64,000 nucleotides of DNA from Erythrobacter sp. BLCC-B19 (GCF_028621955.1 NZ_CP117516.1:3122001-3186000); one strand, 5' to 3'. Numbered from the stretch's first letter, positions 35,840 to 45,387 are shown. Numbers and translations: made by a program. The notes: generated by a model not told the origin, from the sequence alone.

Positions 35840-37357
35840 TCAGGCGAGTATCCCCAGCCTGAACAGGCGCTCCACAATCGGCCCGCGCAACGCTTCGGCG
35901 CGCGCATTGGCAATTTCGGCCAGGGCGCGGGCGTCGCGAACCTGGCGTTCGCCCAGCCTTACGCTCTGCCCTGCCCGCTCGATGCGGGCCCAGGCTTGCT
36001 CGAAATCGCCATTCACCAGTGCCAACAGGGCAAGACGGTCTTCCGGGGGCAGCAGAACCTGCGTCCCTGCCACCGGAGAAGCGAGCGGAAGGGCGCCGGC
36101 GACTTCGATCCGCTCGGTCAGCAGCAGGTCATTGATCGGCGATGCGAGGCGGGGCGGATGTTCAGGTGCCTTTCTCGGAAAGGGTTCAAGCTGCAAATGC
36201 GCCAGCTTGAGCGCGATAATCCGCTTGAGCGCCAATTCGCGCGCCTCTGCATCGCGCGCATCGGGTGTCGCCAGAAGATCGCTCAGGCGCTGGGCCCGGT
36301 CATCGATTGCGCCAAGAATGTCATCGTAGATGGGACCGGACAGATCGACCCCGGCCCGCTGAGCCAATTGCGCACGCTCGACCTTGAGGGGGCCGCGTGT
36401 CAGCCGGTCGACCCACAGATCGGGAGGCGCGGCGCTGCCGGTGTGGTCGTCGCTCTCCCGCATGAACACATCAATCCGGGCGATCGCCGATCGCATTGCA
36501 TCGAGCGCCATTTCGCGCGCAACGGGCGTGAGCCCTGACAGTACCTCGCGCGCACCGCTCGGCGCAGCCAGCTCGATATCGTTCAGTTCAAGGTGAGCGT
36601 TGGCCACGAACTGAAGACCCGCCGCCGCTGCCTCCTCGGCAACATTGCGGATCGACAGCGAACCCCAGTGGCTGTTGAGCACCTCGTGCGCCATCTGGCG
36701 CTGGTCGGTTCGGGCAATCTGATCGAGCCAGGCCGCCGCCAGCGGGTTCTGCCGGAAAAACAGACCGCTGGCCGCACGCAGCATCGCCGCCTTTTCGCAC
36801 GCCCCGCGAAACCGGGACACGGTGTCGCCTTCGATCCCCTCTGACAGCTCGATCAGCAGAGCATAGAGCGCATCGATCTGGGCGTTTCCGGGCAAGGCCG
36901 AATAATGCAGGAAGACCACCCCGGCATCGCTCAGGCGCGCATTGGCGAAATCCAGGCAGGCCCGGCGCAAGCTCGGTGAGAGCCAGGAATAAATCCCGCT
37001 GATGGCGATGGCATCGAGCCGGGCAGGCAGGGGAGCCGCCGGAAGGTCGGCAAAGCTCAGGTGATGAAAGGTCACATTGCCGAGCCCTGCATCAGCAGCC
37101 AAAGCGCGGCCCTGCGCGATGTGTTCGGGATTGATGTCGACCCCGTGAAACTCGCCATGGGGGTAGCAAGCGGCCAGAATGCACAGGGTGACACCGCCGC
37201 CGCAGCCAAGGTCGGCATAGGCAAAGGGGGCGCGCACGTCGAACGACCTGCGCCCTCCCAGCCAGGCGGCATAGGCGAGATGCACCGGGCTTTGGAACAC
37301 GCCAAAGGCGGACGGAAACACCACGTCGATGGTATATTCTTGCGACTGTTCCCCCAT
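35840..37357 (-). CDS. SAM-dependent methyltransferase with methyltransferase regulatory domain
   Basis: A 505-residue protein. The N-terminal class I methyltransferase fold has motif I YADLGCGGGVTLCILAACYP and the acidic strand HGVDINPEH. A MethyTransf_Reg-type (PF10119) segment of roughly 80 residues follows (about 215-300), then a helical C-terminus. The methylated substrate is unknown; relatives are sometimes encoded beside outer-membrane receptors. I start at ATG 37357, ahead of the conserved EYTIDVVFPSAFGVFQSP. It is the last gene of the sulfatase-receptor run, 40 bp after the TonB receptor. Confidence 0.85.
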   Translation of the reverse strand: MGEQSQEYTIDVVFPSAFGVFQSPVHLAYAAWLGGRRSFDVRAPFAYADLGCGGGVTLCILAACYPHGEFHGVDINPEHIAQGRALAADAGLGNVTFHHLSFADLPAAPLPARLDAIAISGIYSWLSPSLRRACLDFANARLSDAGVVFLHYSALPGNAQIDALYALLIELSEGIEGDTVSRFRGACEKAAMLRAASGLFFRQNPLAAAWLDQIARTDQRQMAHEVLNSHWGSLSIRNVAEEAAAAGLQFVANAHLELNDIELAAPSGAREVLSGLTPVAREMALDAMRSAIARIDVFMRESDDHTGSAAPPDLWVDRLTRGPLKVERAQLAQRAGVDLSGPIYDDILGAIDDRAQRLSDLLATPDARDAEARELALKRIIALKLAHLQLEPFPRKAPEHPPRLASPINDLLLTERIEVAGALPLASPVAGTQVLLPPEDRLALLALVNGDFEQAWARIERAGQSVRLGERQVRDARALAEIANARAEALRGPIVERLFRLGILA

Positions 37358-37397
37358 CGTTTGACGTGTTCGCCCTGCCTCGCCTTGCCGTGGCTGA

Positions 37398-39623
37398 TTA
37401 CCAGCGGAAGGTGACAAAGCCAAAAATCCGCCGCGCGTCGGCAATGCGGAAATTGCTGGCCGTCTGATTGATCAGATACCGCTGATTGGTGAGGTTCTGG
37501 CCGGCGACGGCGAACGACCATCGATCGGATCGTAACGCGATCCGCGCTCCCAGCGTTTCGAGATTGTCGAGCGCAAAATCGTTCTCGGCGCCCGTGAACC
37601 CGCCATCCTCGGCCCGGAAGGTCACCGATGATACGAGCGAGAATTTCTCGCTGACGCGAAGCGTGTGCACCGCATTGATGAGCCCACTGAAGGATCGCAG
37701 ACGGGCGATCTTGTTCCCATCTGCCACGGTGGTGAGGAAGGCCGGGACATCCTCGAACTCGCCGCTTTGGTGGCCGCCAGTCACGTCGATGCGGATCTTG
37801 CCGAGGTCGCCGGGCAGTTCAGAAGCCCACGACAGCTCGACTTCGACACCATAGGCGGTGGCATCTCCGGCATTGGCCAGGAACATCGCAGCGTTCAGCG
37901 GATCGACCATGGCCATGATGCCGTTGTTCACGTTGGCCAGCAGATCCGAATACTCGATGTAATAGGCGTTGACGTTGAAAGTCAGACGATCATCGAGCCA
38001 CTGGGTCTTGAGACCCGCCTCATAGGTGATCGAGGTTTCCGGCTCATAGGTCAGCGGCGGATCAATGAGGTTGCAGGTCGTCCCCGGAACCTCTCCCGGC
38101 TGATCGCAGGGATTGCCGAATTCGAAGTTGAAGCCGCCGGCTCGGAACGCTGTCGCAGCGCGCACGAAGGCCATGACGTCCTCGGTCGCGTCATAGGACG
38201 CCGTCAAGCCCCAGGCGAAGTTGTCGGCTTCGATCACCGGATTGGCCTGCGGGCTGCCCGGCGGGAAATCGGGGAAGCGCGGCGCGCCGGTGACTGTCAC
38301 GGCCACAACTTCGCCATCCTTGCGGTCGGTGCTGTAGCGCGCCTCTCCGCTGAGGGTCAGCCTGTCGGTGACGTCATATTCGAGCGAGGCGAAGGCGGCG
38401 TAGGAGCGCTGTTCGTTGATGGTGGTGATGTCATTGTTCGGGTTGATCATCGCCATGCCGAGCAATGCGCGCCCGCGAATTTCGATCAGGTATTCATTGC
38501 TGAGGTGGAACAAGTCCGCACCCACCAGCCAGCGCAGCTTTTCCGCATCGCCCTGAAGCCGGATTTCGGCAAAGGTCGCCGCTGTGTCGTCGACCCTGCG
38601 GTCGGTTTCGGTCGTCGGCACCGCAATGCCGTTGGGATCGGACAGAAGGGTGGAATCGCCGATCCGGTGATTGACGACCGCGACCAGTTCCCCCCAACCG
38701 AAGTCCTGCCGGGCATTCAGGCTGAAATTGGCACGCTCGGTTTCGAACAGGTTTGACCCGTCGATCTGCACGGTTGTGATGTCGGTCGGGCGCACGAAGT
38801 TGACGGCATCCGTGTAGAAAAGCGTCGCTCCTGCATCGGCCTCCGATTTGACGTAGTCGGCAACCAGCATGATTTCGAGCCGATCGGTTGGCTCGAACAA
38901 GGCCGACAAGCGCCCGGCGTGGTAATCGAGAAAATCGAAGCACGATCCATTGTCTGAGCGCCGGTACATGCACCCGTCTTGATTGGCGATTTCTCCCCCA
39001 ACGCGCAGCGCAATCTTGTCATTGACCGGCAGATTGAGTGCGCCGCGGACTTCGGATGTTTCGAAGCTGCCATAGGTGGCTTCAACATAGCCGCCAAAAT
39101 CGAACTCGGGGCGACGGCTGATGACATTGATCGCGCCGCCAACAGCATTGCGCCCATAGAGCGCACCCTGCGGCCCGCGCAGCACTTCAACGCGCTCCAC
39201 GTCAAACAGATCGAAGCGCTGGAAAGTGCGGCCGCCCAGGTTTCCGCCCGAGATGTAGGCGCCGTCGCGATAGAGGCCGATCGCCGCATCCGCGTTCGGG
39301 TTGCGCGCCTGCCCGGCCCCGCGAATATTGGGCTCGGCAACAGCGCCGGTCGCGGCATCGATGAAGGTGACACCTGGCGTAAGCTGCACCAGATCCCGCG
39401 CGTTTCTGACGCCGCCAAGCTCCTCGATCTGCTCGCCGGTCAGAACGCTGACGGTTTGCGGGATGTCCTGGATGCGTTCCTCGCGCTTTCGCGCGGTGAC
39501 GACGATGTTGGGGCCCGCTTCATCACCCTCTGGCTGCCCGTCGCTGGACTGCGCAGAGGCCGGTTGGCCATGCGCAGCGATAAGCGCGGAAAGCGAGACC
39601 AAGCCGAACGTCCTTTGCACCAT
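37398..39623 (-). CDS. TonB-dependent outer-membrane receptor (sulfatase locus)
   Basis: About 741 residues: a signal peptide (VQRTFGLVSLSALIAAHGQPASA), a TonB-box-like NIVVTARKREERIQDIP, a plug domain (DLVQLTPGVTFIDAATGAVAEPNIRGAG, VEVLRGPQGALYGRNAVGGAINVIS) and a beta-barrel ending in FGFVTFRW with the terminal aromatic needed for barrel insertion. It should import a substrate too large for porins, energised by TonB. ATG 39623 has AGGGG nine bases upstream; ATGs at 39632 and 39653 are alternatives. An isolated operator half-site (TACCGACC, 39702-39709) precedes it. Position beside the sulfatase suggests a sulfated ligand. Confidence 0.92.
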   Translation of the reverse strand: MVQRTFGLVSLSALIAAHGQPASAQSSDGQPEGDEAGPNIVVTARKREERIQDIPQTVSVLTGEQIEELGGVRNARDLVQLTPGVTFIDAATGAVAEPNIRGAGQARNPNADAAIGLYRDGAYISGGNLGGRTFQRFDLFDVERVEVLRGPQGALYGRNAVGGAINVISRRPEFDFGGYVEATYGSFETSEVRGALNLPVNDKIALRVGGEIANQDGCMYRRSDNGSCFDFLDYHAGRLSALFEPTDRLEIMLVADYVKSEADAGATLFYTDAVNFVRPTDITTVQIDGSNLFETERANFSLNARQDFGWGELVAVVNHRIGDSTLLSDPNGIAVPTTETDRRVDDTAATFAEIRLQGDAEKLRWLVGADLFHLSNEYLIEIRGRALLGMAMINPNNDITTINEQRSYAAFASLEYDVTDRLTLSGEARYSTDRKDGEVVAVTVTGAPRFPDFPPGSPQANPVIEADNFAWGLTASYDATEDVMAFVRAATAFRAGGFNFEFGNPCDQPGEVPGTTCNLIDPPLTYEPETSITYEAGLKTQWLDDRLTFNVNAYYIEYSDLLANVNNGIMAMVDPLNAAMFLANAGDATAYGVEVELSWASELPGDLGKIRIDVTGGHQSGEFEDVPAFLTTVADGNKIARLRSFSGLINAVHTLRVSEKFSLVSSVTFRAEDGGFTGAENDFALDNLETLGARIALRSDRWSFAVAGQNLTNQRYLINQTASNFRIADARRIFGFVTFRW

Positions 39624-39757
39624 ATGCCCCATTCCCCTTTCTCTCGCAGTCATGGTCTGCTGCGATATTTTTCTGTTATATTTCAGCTATTTCAATGATC
39701 TTACCGACCCCGCAGCAAGCGCGCTTGGCGCAGCAAGGCAAAGCGTGCCGGTTTGCA

Positions 39758-41260
39758 TCAGGGGCTGAACTTGAAATGTCGGCCGCCGAAGTCGAAATCG
39801 GTTCGACGCGGCTTCCAGCCCGGCTCGCTCATCTGCGCCGCCCAGGCAGCGTGGGCCGCTCGCATGGCCTCGGCCCGCTGCGGATGGCGCTGAAGAAGGT
39901 TGACGGTCTCGCGCGGGTCCTTGCGCAGGTTGTAGAGATACTCGTTCCCGTCGAGATCGCGGATGAACTTCCAGTCGCCTTCCCGCACGGCGGCAATCGG
40001 CTGAGTCCGCCAGAACAGCGCGCGCCTCTCGCCCTTGCCGCCGAGCCGCGCGACAATGTCCTGCCCGTCAAACACCCGGTCGGACGGGAGGGACAGGCCG
40101 GCAGCGCGTGCCAGGGTGGGCATGATGTCGAGGCTGGAGACCGGCTGGTCGAACACCTGCCCGCCCGCCACCTGCGCCGGCCAGCGCAGCATGAACGGCA
40201 CCCGCACCCCGCCTTCGAGATAGGTCAGCTTGCCACCCGACAGCGGCTCGGGACTGCACAGCCCTTCGATATAGGCCGCGCAGCCATTGTCCGACAGCAG
40301 CACCACGATGGTATCGCGCGATTTGCCGGTTGCCTCGAGATGAGCGAGCACCCGGCCGATCCCGTCATCGGCTTGCGCCACCATCGCGGCGAACACCCGG
40401 TTCTGGCGGGATTCGATTGCCGGGAAACGATCATACCATTCGCGGGTCGTTTGCAGCGGCGTGTGCGGCGCAGGGTGCGCAAGGTAGAGGAAGAACGGCT
40501 GATCACCGCTGCTGTCGATAAAGCGTATCGCTTCGTCGGTGATGAGATCGGTGAGGTGCCGGTCACCCAGCGGCACCGGGGTGCGATCGGGGCCGGTGAC
40601 AATCTGCTCGGTCGCGCCGACCACTTCGTAGGGCTGCACCAGCTCGCGGCTCTCGCCCGGCTTGGAAGGGTTGTAGGCGTTGACCGCATCGGGCGCATCG
40701 GGGCGGATGAAGTTGGTCTGCCCGGTCAGCAGACCCCAGAAATAGTCGAACCCGCGATTGGTCGGGTAATGCTCGTCGTTCCAGCCAAGATGCCACTTGC
40801 CGATCACGCCGGTGCGGTAGCCCCCGGCGCGCATGACATCGCCGATCGTCATTTCCCGCGGGTCGAGACCACGGTGCTCGGCACGATCGAGCGCGCCGGG
40901 ACCGTTGTTGTATTCGAAACCGAACCGCTGCTGATGGCGACCCGTCATCAACCCCGCGCGCGAGGGTGAGCAGATCGGCGCGGAGACATAGCCTTGCGTG
41001 AACAGCACGCCCTCGCGCGCAAGCCGGTCGATGTTCGGGGTCGGGATGCGGCCCTTGTTGTAGGCTGAGACGTCAGCATAGCCGAGATCATCGAGGATGA
41101 TGACGAGCACATTGGGCTTGCCCGCCGGTGCGGCAGCAGGCGCGGCGGCGGTGCCCCGCGCCTGCGCCGTCGGCACGCCTGCGCCCCCGGGAGAGAGGTG
41201 AAGGGCGCCCGCAAGAACAAGGCCTGCGGCAGCGAGCATCAGGCGGTTGAAAATCGTCAT
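39758..41260 (-). CDS. Secreted C-type sulfatase
   Basis: A 500-residue alkaline-phosphatase-superfamily sulfatase with an N-terminal signal peptide (MLAAAGLVLAGALHLSPG). Cys97 in CSPSR is the residue oxidised to formylglycine. The calcium and substrate ligands are visible in IILDDLGYADV, TGVIGKWHLGW, AHPAPHTPLQ and VVLLSDNGC. It should hydrolyse a sulfate ester in the periplasm. The TonB receptor follows downstream, and the formylglycine-generating enzyme that must activate it is encoded 6.5 kb away in the same locus. GGGAGGATCG lies just before ATG 41260, and a TetR-type operator occupies its promoter. Confidence 0.95.
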   Translation of the reverse strand: MTIFNRLMLAAAGLVLAGALHLSPGGAGVPTAQARGTAAAPAAAPAGKPNVLVIILDDLGYADVSAYNKGRIPTPNIDRLAREGVLFTQGYVSAPICSPSRAGLMTGRHQQRFGFEYNNGPGALDRAEHRGLDPREMTIGDVMRAGGYRTGVIGKWHLGWNDEHYPTNRGFDYFWGLLTGQTNFIRPDAPDAVNAYNPSKPGESRELVQPYEVVGATEQIVTGPDRTPVPLGDRHLTDLITDEAIRFIDSSGDQPFFLYLAHPAPHTPLQTTREWYDRFPAIESRQNRVFAAMVAQADDGIGRVLAHLEATGKSRDTIVVLLSDNGCAAYIEGLCSPEPLSGGKLTYLEGGVRVPFMLRWPAQVAGGQVFDQPVSSLDIMPTLARAAGLSLPSDRVFDGQDIVARLGGKGERRALFWRTQPIAAVREGDWKFIRDLDGNEYLYNLRKDPRETVNLLQRHPQRAEAMRAAHAAWAAQMSEPGWKPRRTDFDFGGRHFKFSP

Positions 41261-41278
41261 CTCGATCCTCCCGCCTTC

Positions 41279-41306
41279 TACTTACCGACCGGACGGTAGG
41301 TGTCAA
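41279..41306 (-). promoter_or_regulatory. Sulfatase promoter with embedded TetR-type operator
   Basis: On the minus strand TTGACA (41301-41306) and TAAGTA (41279-41284) are 16 bp apart. Between them lies TACCGTCC-GGTCGGTA (41283-41298), a palindrome with one mismatch shared with the two sites near 45.3-45.4 kb. A repressor bound there would occlude the promoter. Confidence 0.8.
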
Positions 41307-41320
41307 TCACCTTTACGCGC

Positions 41321-42562
41321 CTATGGCACGCCCAGCACCTCGCGGACGGTGATGAGCAGCCGCTGCCACGCGTCGGACAGCAGGTGCGGAGCGGTCGAAT
41401 CGGCCGTGTCGCTCGGCAGGTGATGGTGCGGGCCGTAGCCTGCAAAACCGAGATGGTGCGGATAGCCCGCGCGGGCCACATCGGCGATCTCGCCAAAGAC
41501 AGCTTGCGATGTATCAACCGGCACGAAGGCACTCGCCAGATGAGGCTGCGCAATGGGCGCAATCGTGCCTGAGAACAGCGCGTAGCGTGTCGCGCTGTTG
41601 GCATCGACCGCTCCGGCGCGGGCATATGTGGCAATGCTGGCCCCAAGATGCAGCCACAGGGCGGTCGCTTCCGGTGCAGGGGCCAAATCCGATTCAAGGA
41701 AGCGGGCCATCCCCGAATGGCCGACCTCATGTCCGGCGGTGGCAACCATCACAATGTCGTGCGGCACGTGCTCGCGCGCCCATGCCGCGATCGCAAGGAA
41801 CATGGCGATGCCCGGCCCACGCTCGCCGCCACATGGCCCCCAGCCGGTATAGGGTGTCGAGATAACGACTGCCGTGTCGGTGCCAGGCCGATCCAGGCGC
41901 GCGACGATGTTGGCGGCCCTGATCGTCTCATGGTGCCCCGCCAACCGCAGCTCCAGCCCCACCGGGGCGGACATCAGGCGCGCGCCCTCTCCTGCGCTGA
42001 TTGCCAGCACGGGAACCGGCCACGGCTCGGCCTGCGCACGGGCATTGAACAGGTAGGGGCCGTCAGCGCCAAGCGATGTCTCGGTTGCCAGCAACACCGC
42101 CGATGCGCCTTGCGCTATCGCTGCCTGGATCCGAGCCTCAACCGCTCCGCCCAGATAGCTTTGATCGCCGACCTTGACCGGAAGAATGGCAAACCGCCCC
42201 GCCCCCGACCCGGGAGTGCCTTTGACAGTCAACCCATTGGGCGCGTCGGGCGGCCACCATTGCAGCGCTGCCGCGATCGGCTCGCCCTGCGCCATCAATG
42301 CGAGCTTTGTGCGTCGATATTGTCGCAGTTCGAAGGTCTGGTGTTCTACCGTGTAGCCCAGTTGCGAAAGGCGCTGCACCAGCCAAAGGGCCGTGCTCTC
42401 GGCGCCCTGCGTTCCGACCAGATGATCGCCCTTGGCGACATAGGCTGCCACATCGGCATGGAGCGCCGCACCAGTATCGGCCCGGGCGACCCCCACCTGC
42501 AAAAGCGCCGCGCTCGCCGCCCCAAGCCATGCCCCCAGCAGCGCCCGATGCAGCCGGGCCAC
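41321..42562 (-). CDS. Exported M28-like protein lacking canonical zinc ligands
   Basis: A 413-residue protein with a signal peptide (LHRALLGAWLGAASAALLQVGVARA). Its fold signature is that of M28 aminopeptidases: NIVARLDRPG, a GHE segment (MVATAGHEVGHSGMARFL) and a C-terminal HHHLPSDTAD. However, the metal residues of typical M28 enzymes are replaced: the AHxD strand reads ISTPYTGW and the GAxDN loop reads GGERGPG. It may be a non-peptidase hydrolase or a binding protein. The start GTG at 42562 overlaps the TetR stop as TAGTG, so it is coupled to the regulator gene. Confidence 0.75.
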   Translation of the reverse strand: MARLHRALLGAWLGAASAALLQVGVARADTGAALHADVAAYVAKGDHLVGTQGAESTALWLVQRLSQLGYTVEHQTFELRQYRRTKLALMAQGEPIAAALQWWPPDAPNGLTVKGTPGSGAGRFAILPVKVGDQSYLGGAVEARIQAAIAQGASAVLLATETSLGADGPYLFNARAQAEPWPVPVLAISAGEGARLMSAPVGLELRLAGHHETIRAANIVARLDRPGTDTAVVISTPYTGWGPCGGERGPGIAMFLAIAAWAREHVPHDIVMVATAGHEVGHSGMARFLESDLAPAPEATALWLHLGASIATYARAGAVDANSATRYALFSGTIAPIAQPHLASAFVPVDTSQAVFGEIADVARAGYPHHLGFAGYGPHHHLPSDTADSTAPHLLSDAWQRLLITVREVLGVP

Positions 42563-43203
42563 TATCCGTCCTTGAGCACCCCGCCGAGCGCGATCCGGGT
42601 GATCTGCTCGACGATAGCGTCCAGCTCCATCGGCCCGCCCGGACGACGCCAGCGGGCCATCCACACGATCATCCCGATGATCGAGAAGGCCGCGACGTTG
42701 ACGTCGACATCAGCCAGCTTGCCGGCCTCTCGCAGGTCTTCCAGCGCCTTTCGCACGAACAGGAAGTACGCGCGCTTGCGGGCGTCGATATCGGCCTGGT
42801 TCTCGGCGCCCAGCAGGCCCGGTTCGTCGACCAGAATGGTGATCGGATTACCGAACGGCCCCTGCACCCGGCCAATGTTGATGAGGTGGTTGCGGATGAT
42901 CGTCGCCAGCCGTTCCGCCGGATCGGCAATGTCTTGTGCAGGCAGAACCACATCGCGCTCGAGCACCTCCATGCCCCAGCGCATCAGAGTGTAGAGCAGG
43001 TCTTCCTTGCTCTCGACGAAATAATAGAGGCCCGCCTTGGTGATCCCAACGGCCTTTGCGATGTCAGCCATCGACGTATTGCCCGTGCCCTTCTCGACGA
43101 ACAGGCGCGCGGCGTGGAAGAATATCTGCTCCCGGCGATCCTCTCCAGGCGCTTCGATGATCGTGTCTCCCACGATCAGACGCTTTGATGGATCGAACGG
43201 CAT
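42562..43203 (-). CDS. TetR-family transcriptional regulator of the sulfatase locus
   Basis: A 213-residue regulator. The N-terminal helix-turn-helix reads TSMADIAKAVGITKAGLYYFVESKEDLLYTLM, a strong TetR signature; the helical C-terminal ligand domain is unspecific. ATG 43203 is chosen because the frame upstream carries no homology. It lies between a CRTAC1-type gene and the M28-like gene, all in one direction. It is the obvious candidate to bind the three TACCGACC palindromes at 41.28, 45.33 and 45.40 kb, which would make it self-regulated. The inducer is unknown. Confidence 0.92.
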   Translation of the reverse strand: MPFDPSKRLIVGDTIIEAPGEDRREQIFFHAARLFVEKGTGNTSMADIAKAVGITKAGLYYFVESKEDLLYTLMRWGMEVLERDVVLPAQDIADPAERLATIIRNHLINIGRVQGPFGNPITILVDEPGLLGAENQADIDARKRAYFLFVRKALEDLREAGKLADVDVNVAAFSIIGMIVWMARWRRPGGPMELDAIVEQITRIALGGVLKDG

Positions 43204-43270
43204 TGGTGACAGCTCCCCTCGCCCGGACTCACTGTGTCGCGGGATAGCGGCGCACACCAGCCGATGGCGT

Positions 43271-45295
43271 TCATGGTGTCAACTCGCGGGTCGTGCCGGC
43301 AGCCACATCGACTTCGAGTGTCTGGTCGGCGGCCAGCCTGTCGAACGCCAGCCGCGTGCCGTCTGCAAGGATGATCTCGAGATCGACGCGGCGGCGCTTG
43401 CCGAGCCCGAAATGCGCCCGAAGCGCCGATGAGCTCTTGTAGGACTGGCTGGAGGACAGCTGGCGCGAGCCGATGATCCGCCCGTCAGCCCGGGCAATCA
43501 CCCGCGCCCCTGCCAGCCGCGCGTGATCGACATTGGCGAAAGTCAGAGCGATCCAGTGATTGTCCTTGCCGCCAAAGGCGCCGCGGTTGCGCCACACGGT
43601 ATCGAGAAAGCGATTGGCCGGAATCGGCTGCAGGCCGAAGCGTCCCTCGGGATAGCTGTGACCGGGGTCGGCCATGAACATCAGGTCGATCAGCCCGTCC
43701 CCGTCAAGGTCGCCCGCCTCCATCGCGATCGAATTGCGGTCGATGCCCGAGAGCGGCACCTTGACCGGCGCGAAGCGGCCGTCACCCTGATTGAGGAACA
43801 GCACGTTGCGCAGATCATCCCACGATCCGTCGAGCTCGTGCCGGTCGGCCACCAGCAGATCGACATGGCCGTCATTGTTGAAGTCCTCGAACAGCGCGTC
43901 GGCCCCGTAGAAGCTGTAATCGAGCCGCGAGAAGTCCTTGCACAGCGGGTAATTGGGGGTGAAATCCGGACACTTGTTGTGGATCACGCCGTCCGGCACG
44001 TCGAGGTTGACCCCGAAAAACGCCTGCCATTCGCGATAGGTCTGGTTGAGCGGGGCGAGCCCGGCCTCGGCCGTCGCCTCGCGGAAACGGAAGCTACCCT
44101 CGCCGCGCCAGAAGCGCGCCACCGACATATCGGTCTTGACTGTCCAGCTCAGGTCATTGGGGCCGACGGCGAGCATATCGAGCAAGCCGTCATTGTCGAC
44201 ATCGGCGGCCGCGAGGTAGGGCAGGCTGATACCCTTGGCTAAGGTGTCGTAGCGCTTTTCCTTGCGGTTGAAGCTTGCCTGCCCGCGTTCGGACAGGCCG
44301 TTGTCGGTCAGCAGTTCGAAATGGAACCGTCCGTCTTCCTTCAGCCGGTTGCGCCACGTCCACACGCCGGTGCGGTATTCGCCGGTCGCGCAAGGATCCT
44401 GCGGGCGGGCCATGTTCATGTCGATGTGGTAGGACTGGATCAGGTCCTGATCGCCGTCATTGTCGATGTCGCGCAACATGATGCCGGGGCCGGCGCGGTC
44501 GATATTGGGGTTGCAGGTGAACTCGCCGGGAAACTCGGGGATCAGCCCGCTGGTCGAGAGATCCTCGAACCGCCCGTCCTCGAACCGGCCGCTCGCCGGC
44601 GGCACGAAGCGGTAGAAGCGGTGCCGCGGAATGCCGAGGCGCTGGGTGTTGCCGATATTGTCGGCCGCCAGCGCAATGTCGAGCCAGCCGTCGCCATCGA
44701 CATCGGCAATCGAGGACTGACGGTTATAGGCCTGGTCATTGGCCAGCCCCATCGCCTTGCCGACATCGCGAAAGCGATCCCAGCTGCCGTTGCTGACAAG
44801 CAGGTTGTTGCCGCCCGAAGGATCGTCGATCGGCCCGCGGTTGCGGGTCAGGAAGATGTCCAGCCAACCGTCCTTGTTGAAGTCGGCGAGGTTGATGATC
44901 TGGGTGCGCTGCCCCATCGCTTCGGCGGTGAAGCCCGAATCCGTTATCGTGATCGGGTGCCGATCAAACTGCCAGCAGCCCTTGTTGACGAACAGGCGCA
45001 GCTCCCCGCCCCCAGCGCGATCAGCGCGGTCACGATTGTCGCCGACAACGATAATGTCGAGCCGTCCGTCCTGGTTGAGATCGACCAGCGCGGCACTGCC
45101 CGTGCCGTCGGCAAGATCGGTGATGCCGGGAATGTCCGCGCGCTCGAACAGCGCGCCGGTGCCGTCAGCGCTGTCGCGGCAGCGCTGCTCGCCCGCTGCC
45201 GCGGTCGGCTCGGTCGCCGCGGTCGCATGGACGGGCTGGTGCAGCGCCACCAACGCCCCGACGAAGCTTGCCAGCCTGAGGCTTCTGCGTGTCAT
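43271..45295 (-). CDS. CRTAC1/ASPIC-UnbV family FG-GAP repeat protein
   Basis: A 674-residue exported protein (signal LRLASFVGALVALHQPVHA). It has many FG-GAP/VCBS calcium-binding repeats of the kind DLNQDGRLDIIVVGDN, DFNKDGWLDIFLTRN, DVDGDGWLDIALAADN and DFNNDGHVDLLVAD, forming a beta-propeller. The C-terminal ASPIC/UnbV domain reads ARVIARADGRI...HFGLGKRRRVDLEIILADG. Such proteins may bind polysaccharide or protein partners. ATG 45295 matches the signal peptide; an ATG at 45319 would lie eight bases from an operator. It is the first gene of the minus-strand regulated unit. Confidence 0.87.
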   Translation of the reverse strand: MTRRSLRLASFVGALVALHQPVHATAATEPTAAAGEQRCRDSADGTGALFERADIPGITDLADGTGSAALVDLNQDGRLDIIVVGDNRDRADRAGGGELRLFVNKGCWQFDRHPITITDSGFTAEAMGQRTQIINLADFNKDGWLDIFLTRNRGPIDDPSGGNNLLVSNGSWDRFRDVGKAMGLANDQAYNRQSSIADVDGDGWLDIALAADNIGNTQRLGIPRHRFYRFVPPASGRFEDGRFEDLSTSGLIPEFPGEFTCNPNIDRAGPGIMLRDIDNDGDQDLIQSYHIDMNMARPQDPCATGEYRTGVWTWRNRLKEDGRFHFELLTDNGLSERGQASFNRKEKRYDTLAKGISLPYLAAADVDNDGLLDMLAVGPNDLSWTVKTDMSVARFWRGEGSFRFREATAEAGLAPLNQTYREWQAFFGVNLDVPDGVIHNKCPDFTPNYPLCKDFSRLDYSFYGADALFEDFNNDGHVDLLVADRHELDGSWDDLRNVLFLNQGDGRFAPVKVPLSGIDRNSIAMEAGDLDGDGLIDLMFMADPGHSYPEGRFGLQPIPANRFLDTVWRNRGAFGGKDNHWIALTFANVDHARLAGARVIARADGRIIGSRQLSSSQSYKSSSALRAHFGLGKRRRVDLEIILADGTRLAFDRLAADQTLEVDVAAGTTRELTP

Positions 45296-45326
45296 GCGCG
45301 GCAAGATAGGCCCCCTCATCTCAGAT

Positions 45327-45342
45327 TACCGACCGGTCGGTA
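45327..45342. promoter_or_regulatory. TetR-type operator, perfect palindrome
   Basis: TACCGACCGGTCGGTA is a perfect 16-bp palindrome 32 bases upstream of the CRTAC1-type start. On the plus strand it is flanked by a weak -35 (CAGATT) and ATAACT, an arrangement parallel to the neighbouring site, so it may serve the rightward DUF1214-FGE unit. Confidence 0.8.
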
Positions 45343-45387
45343 GCATAACTTTCGAGGCGCCTCCACCCACTATGGACAGCCATATCG

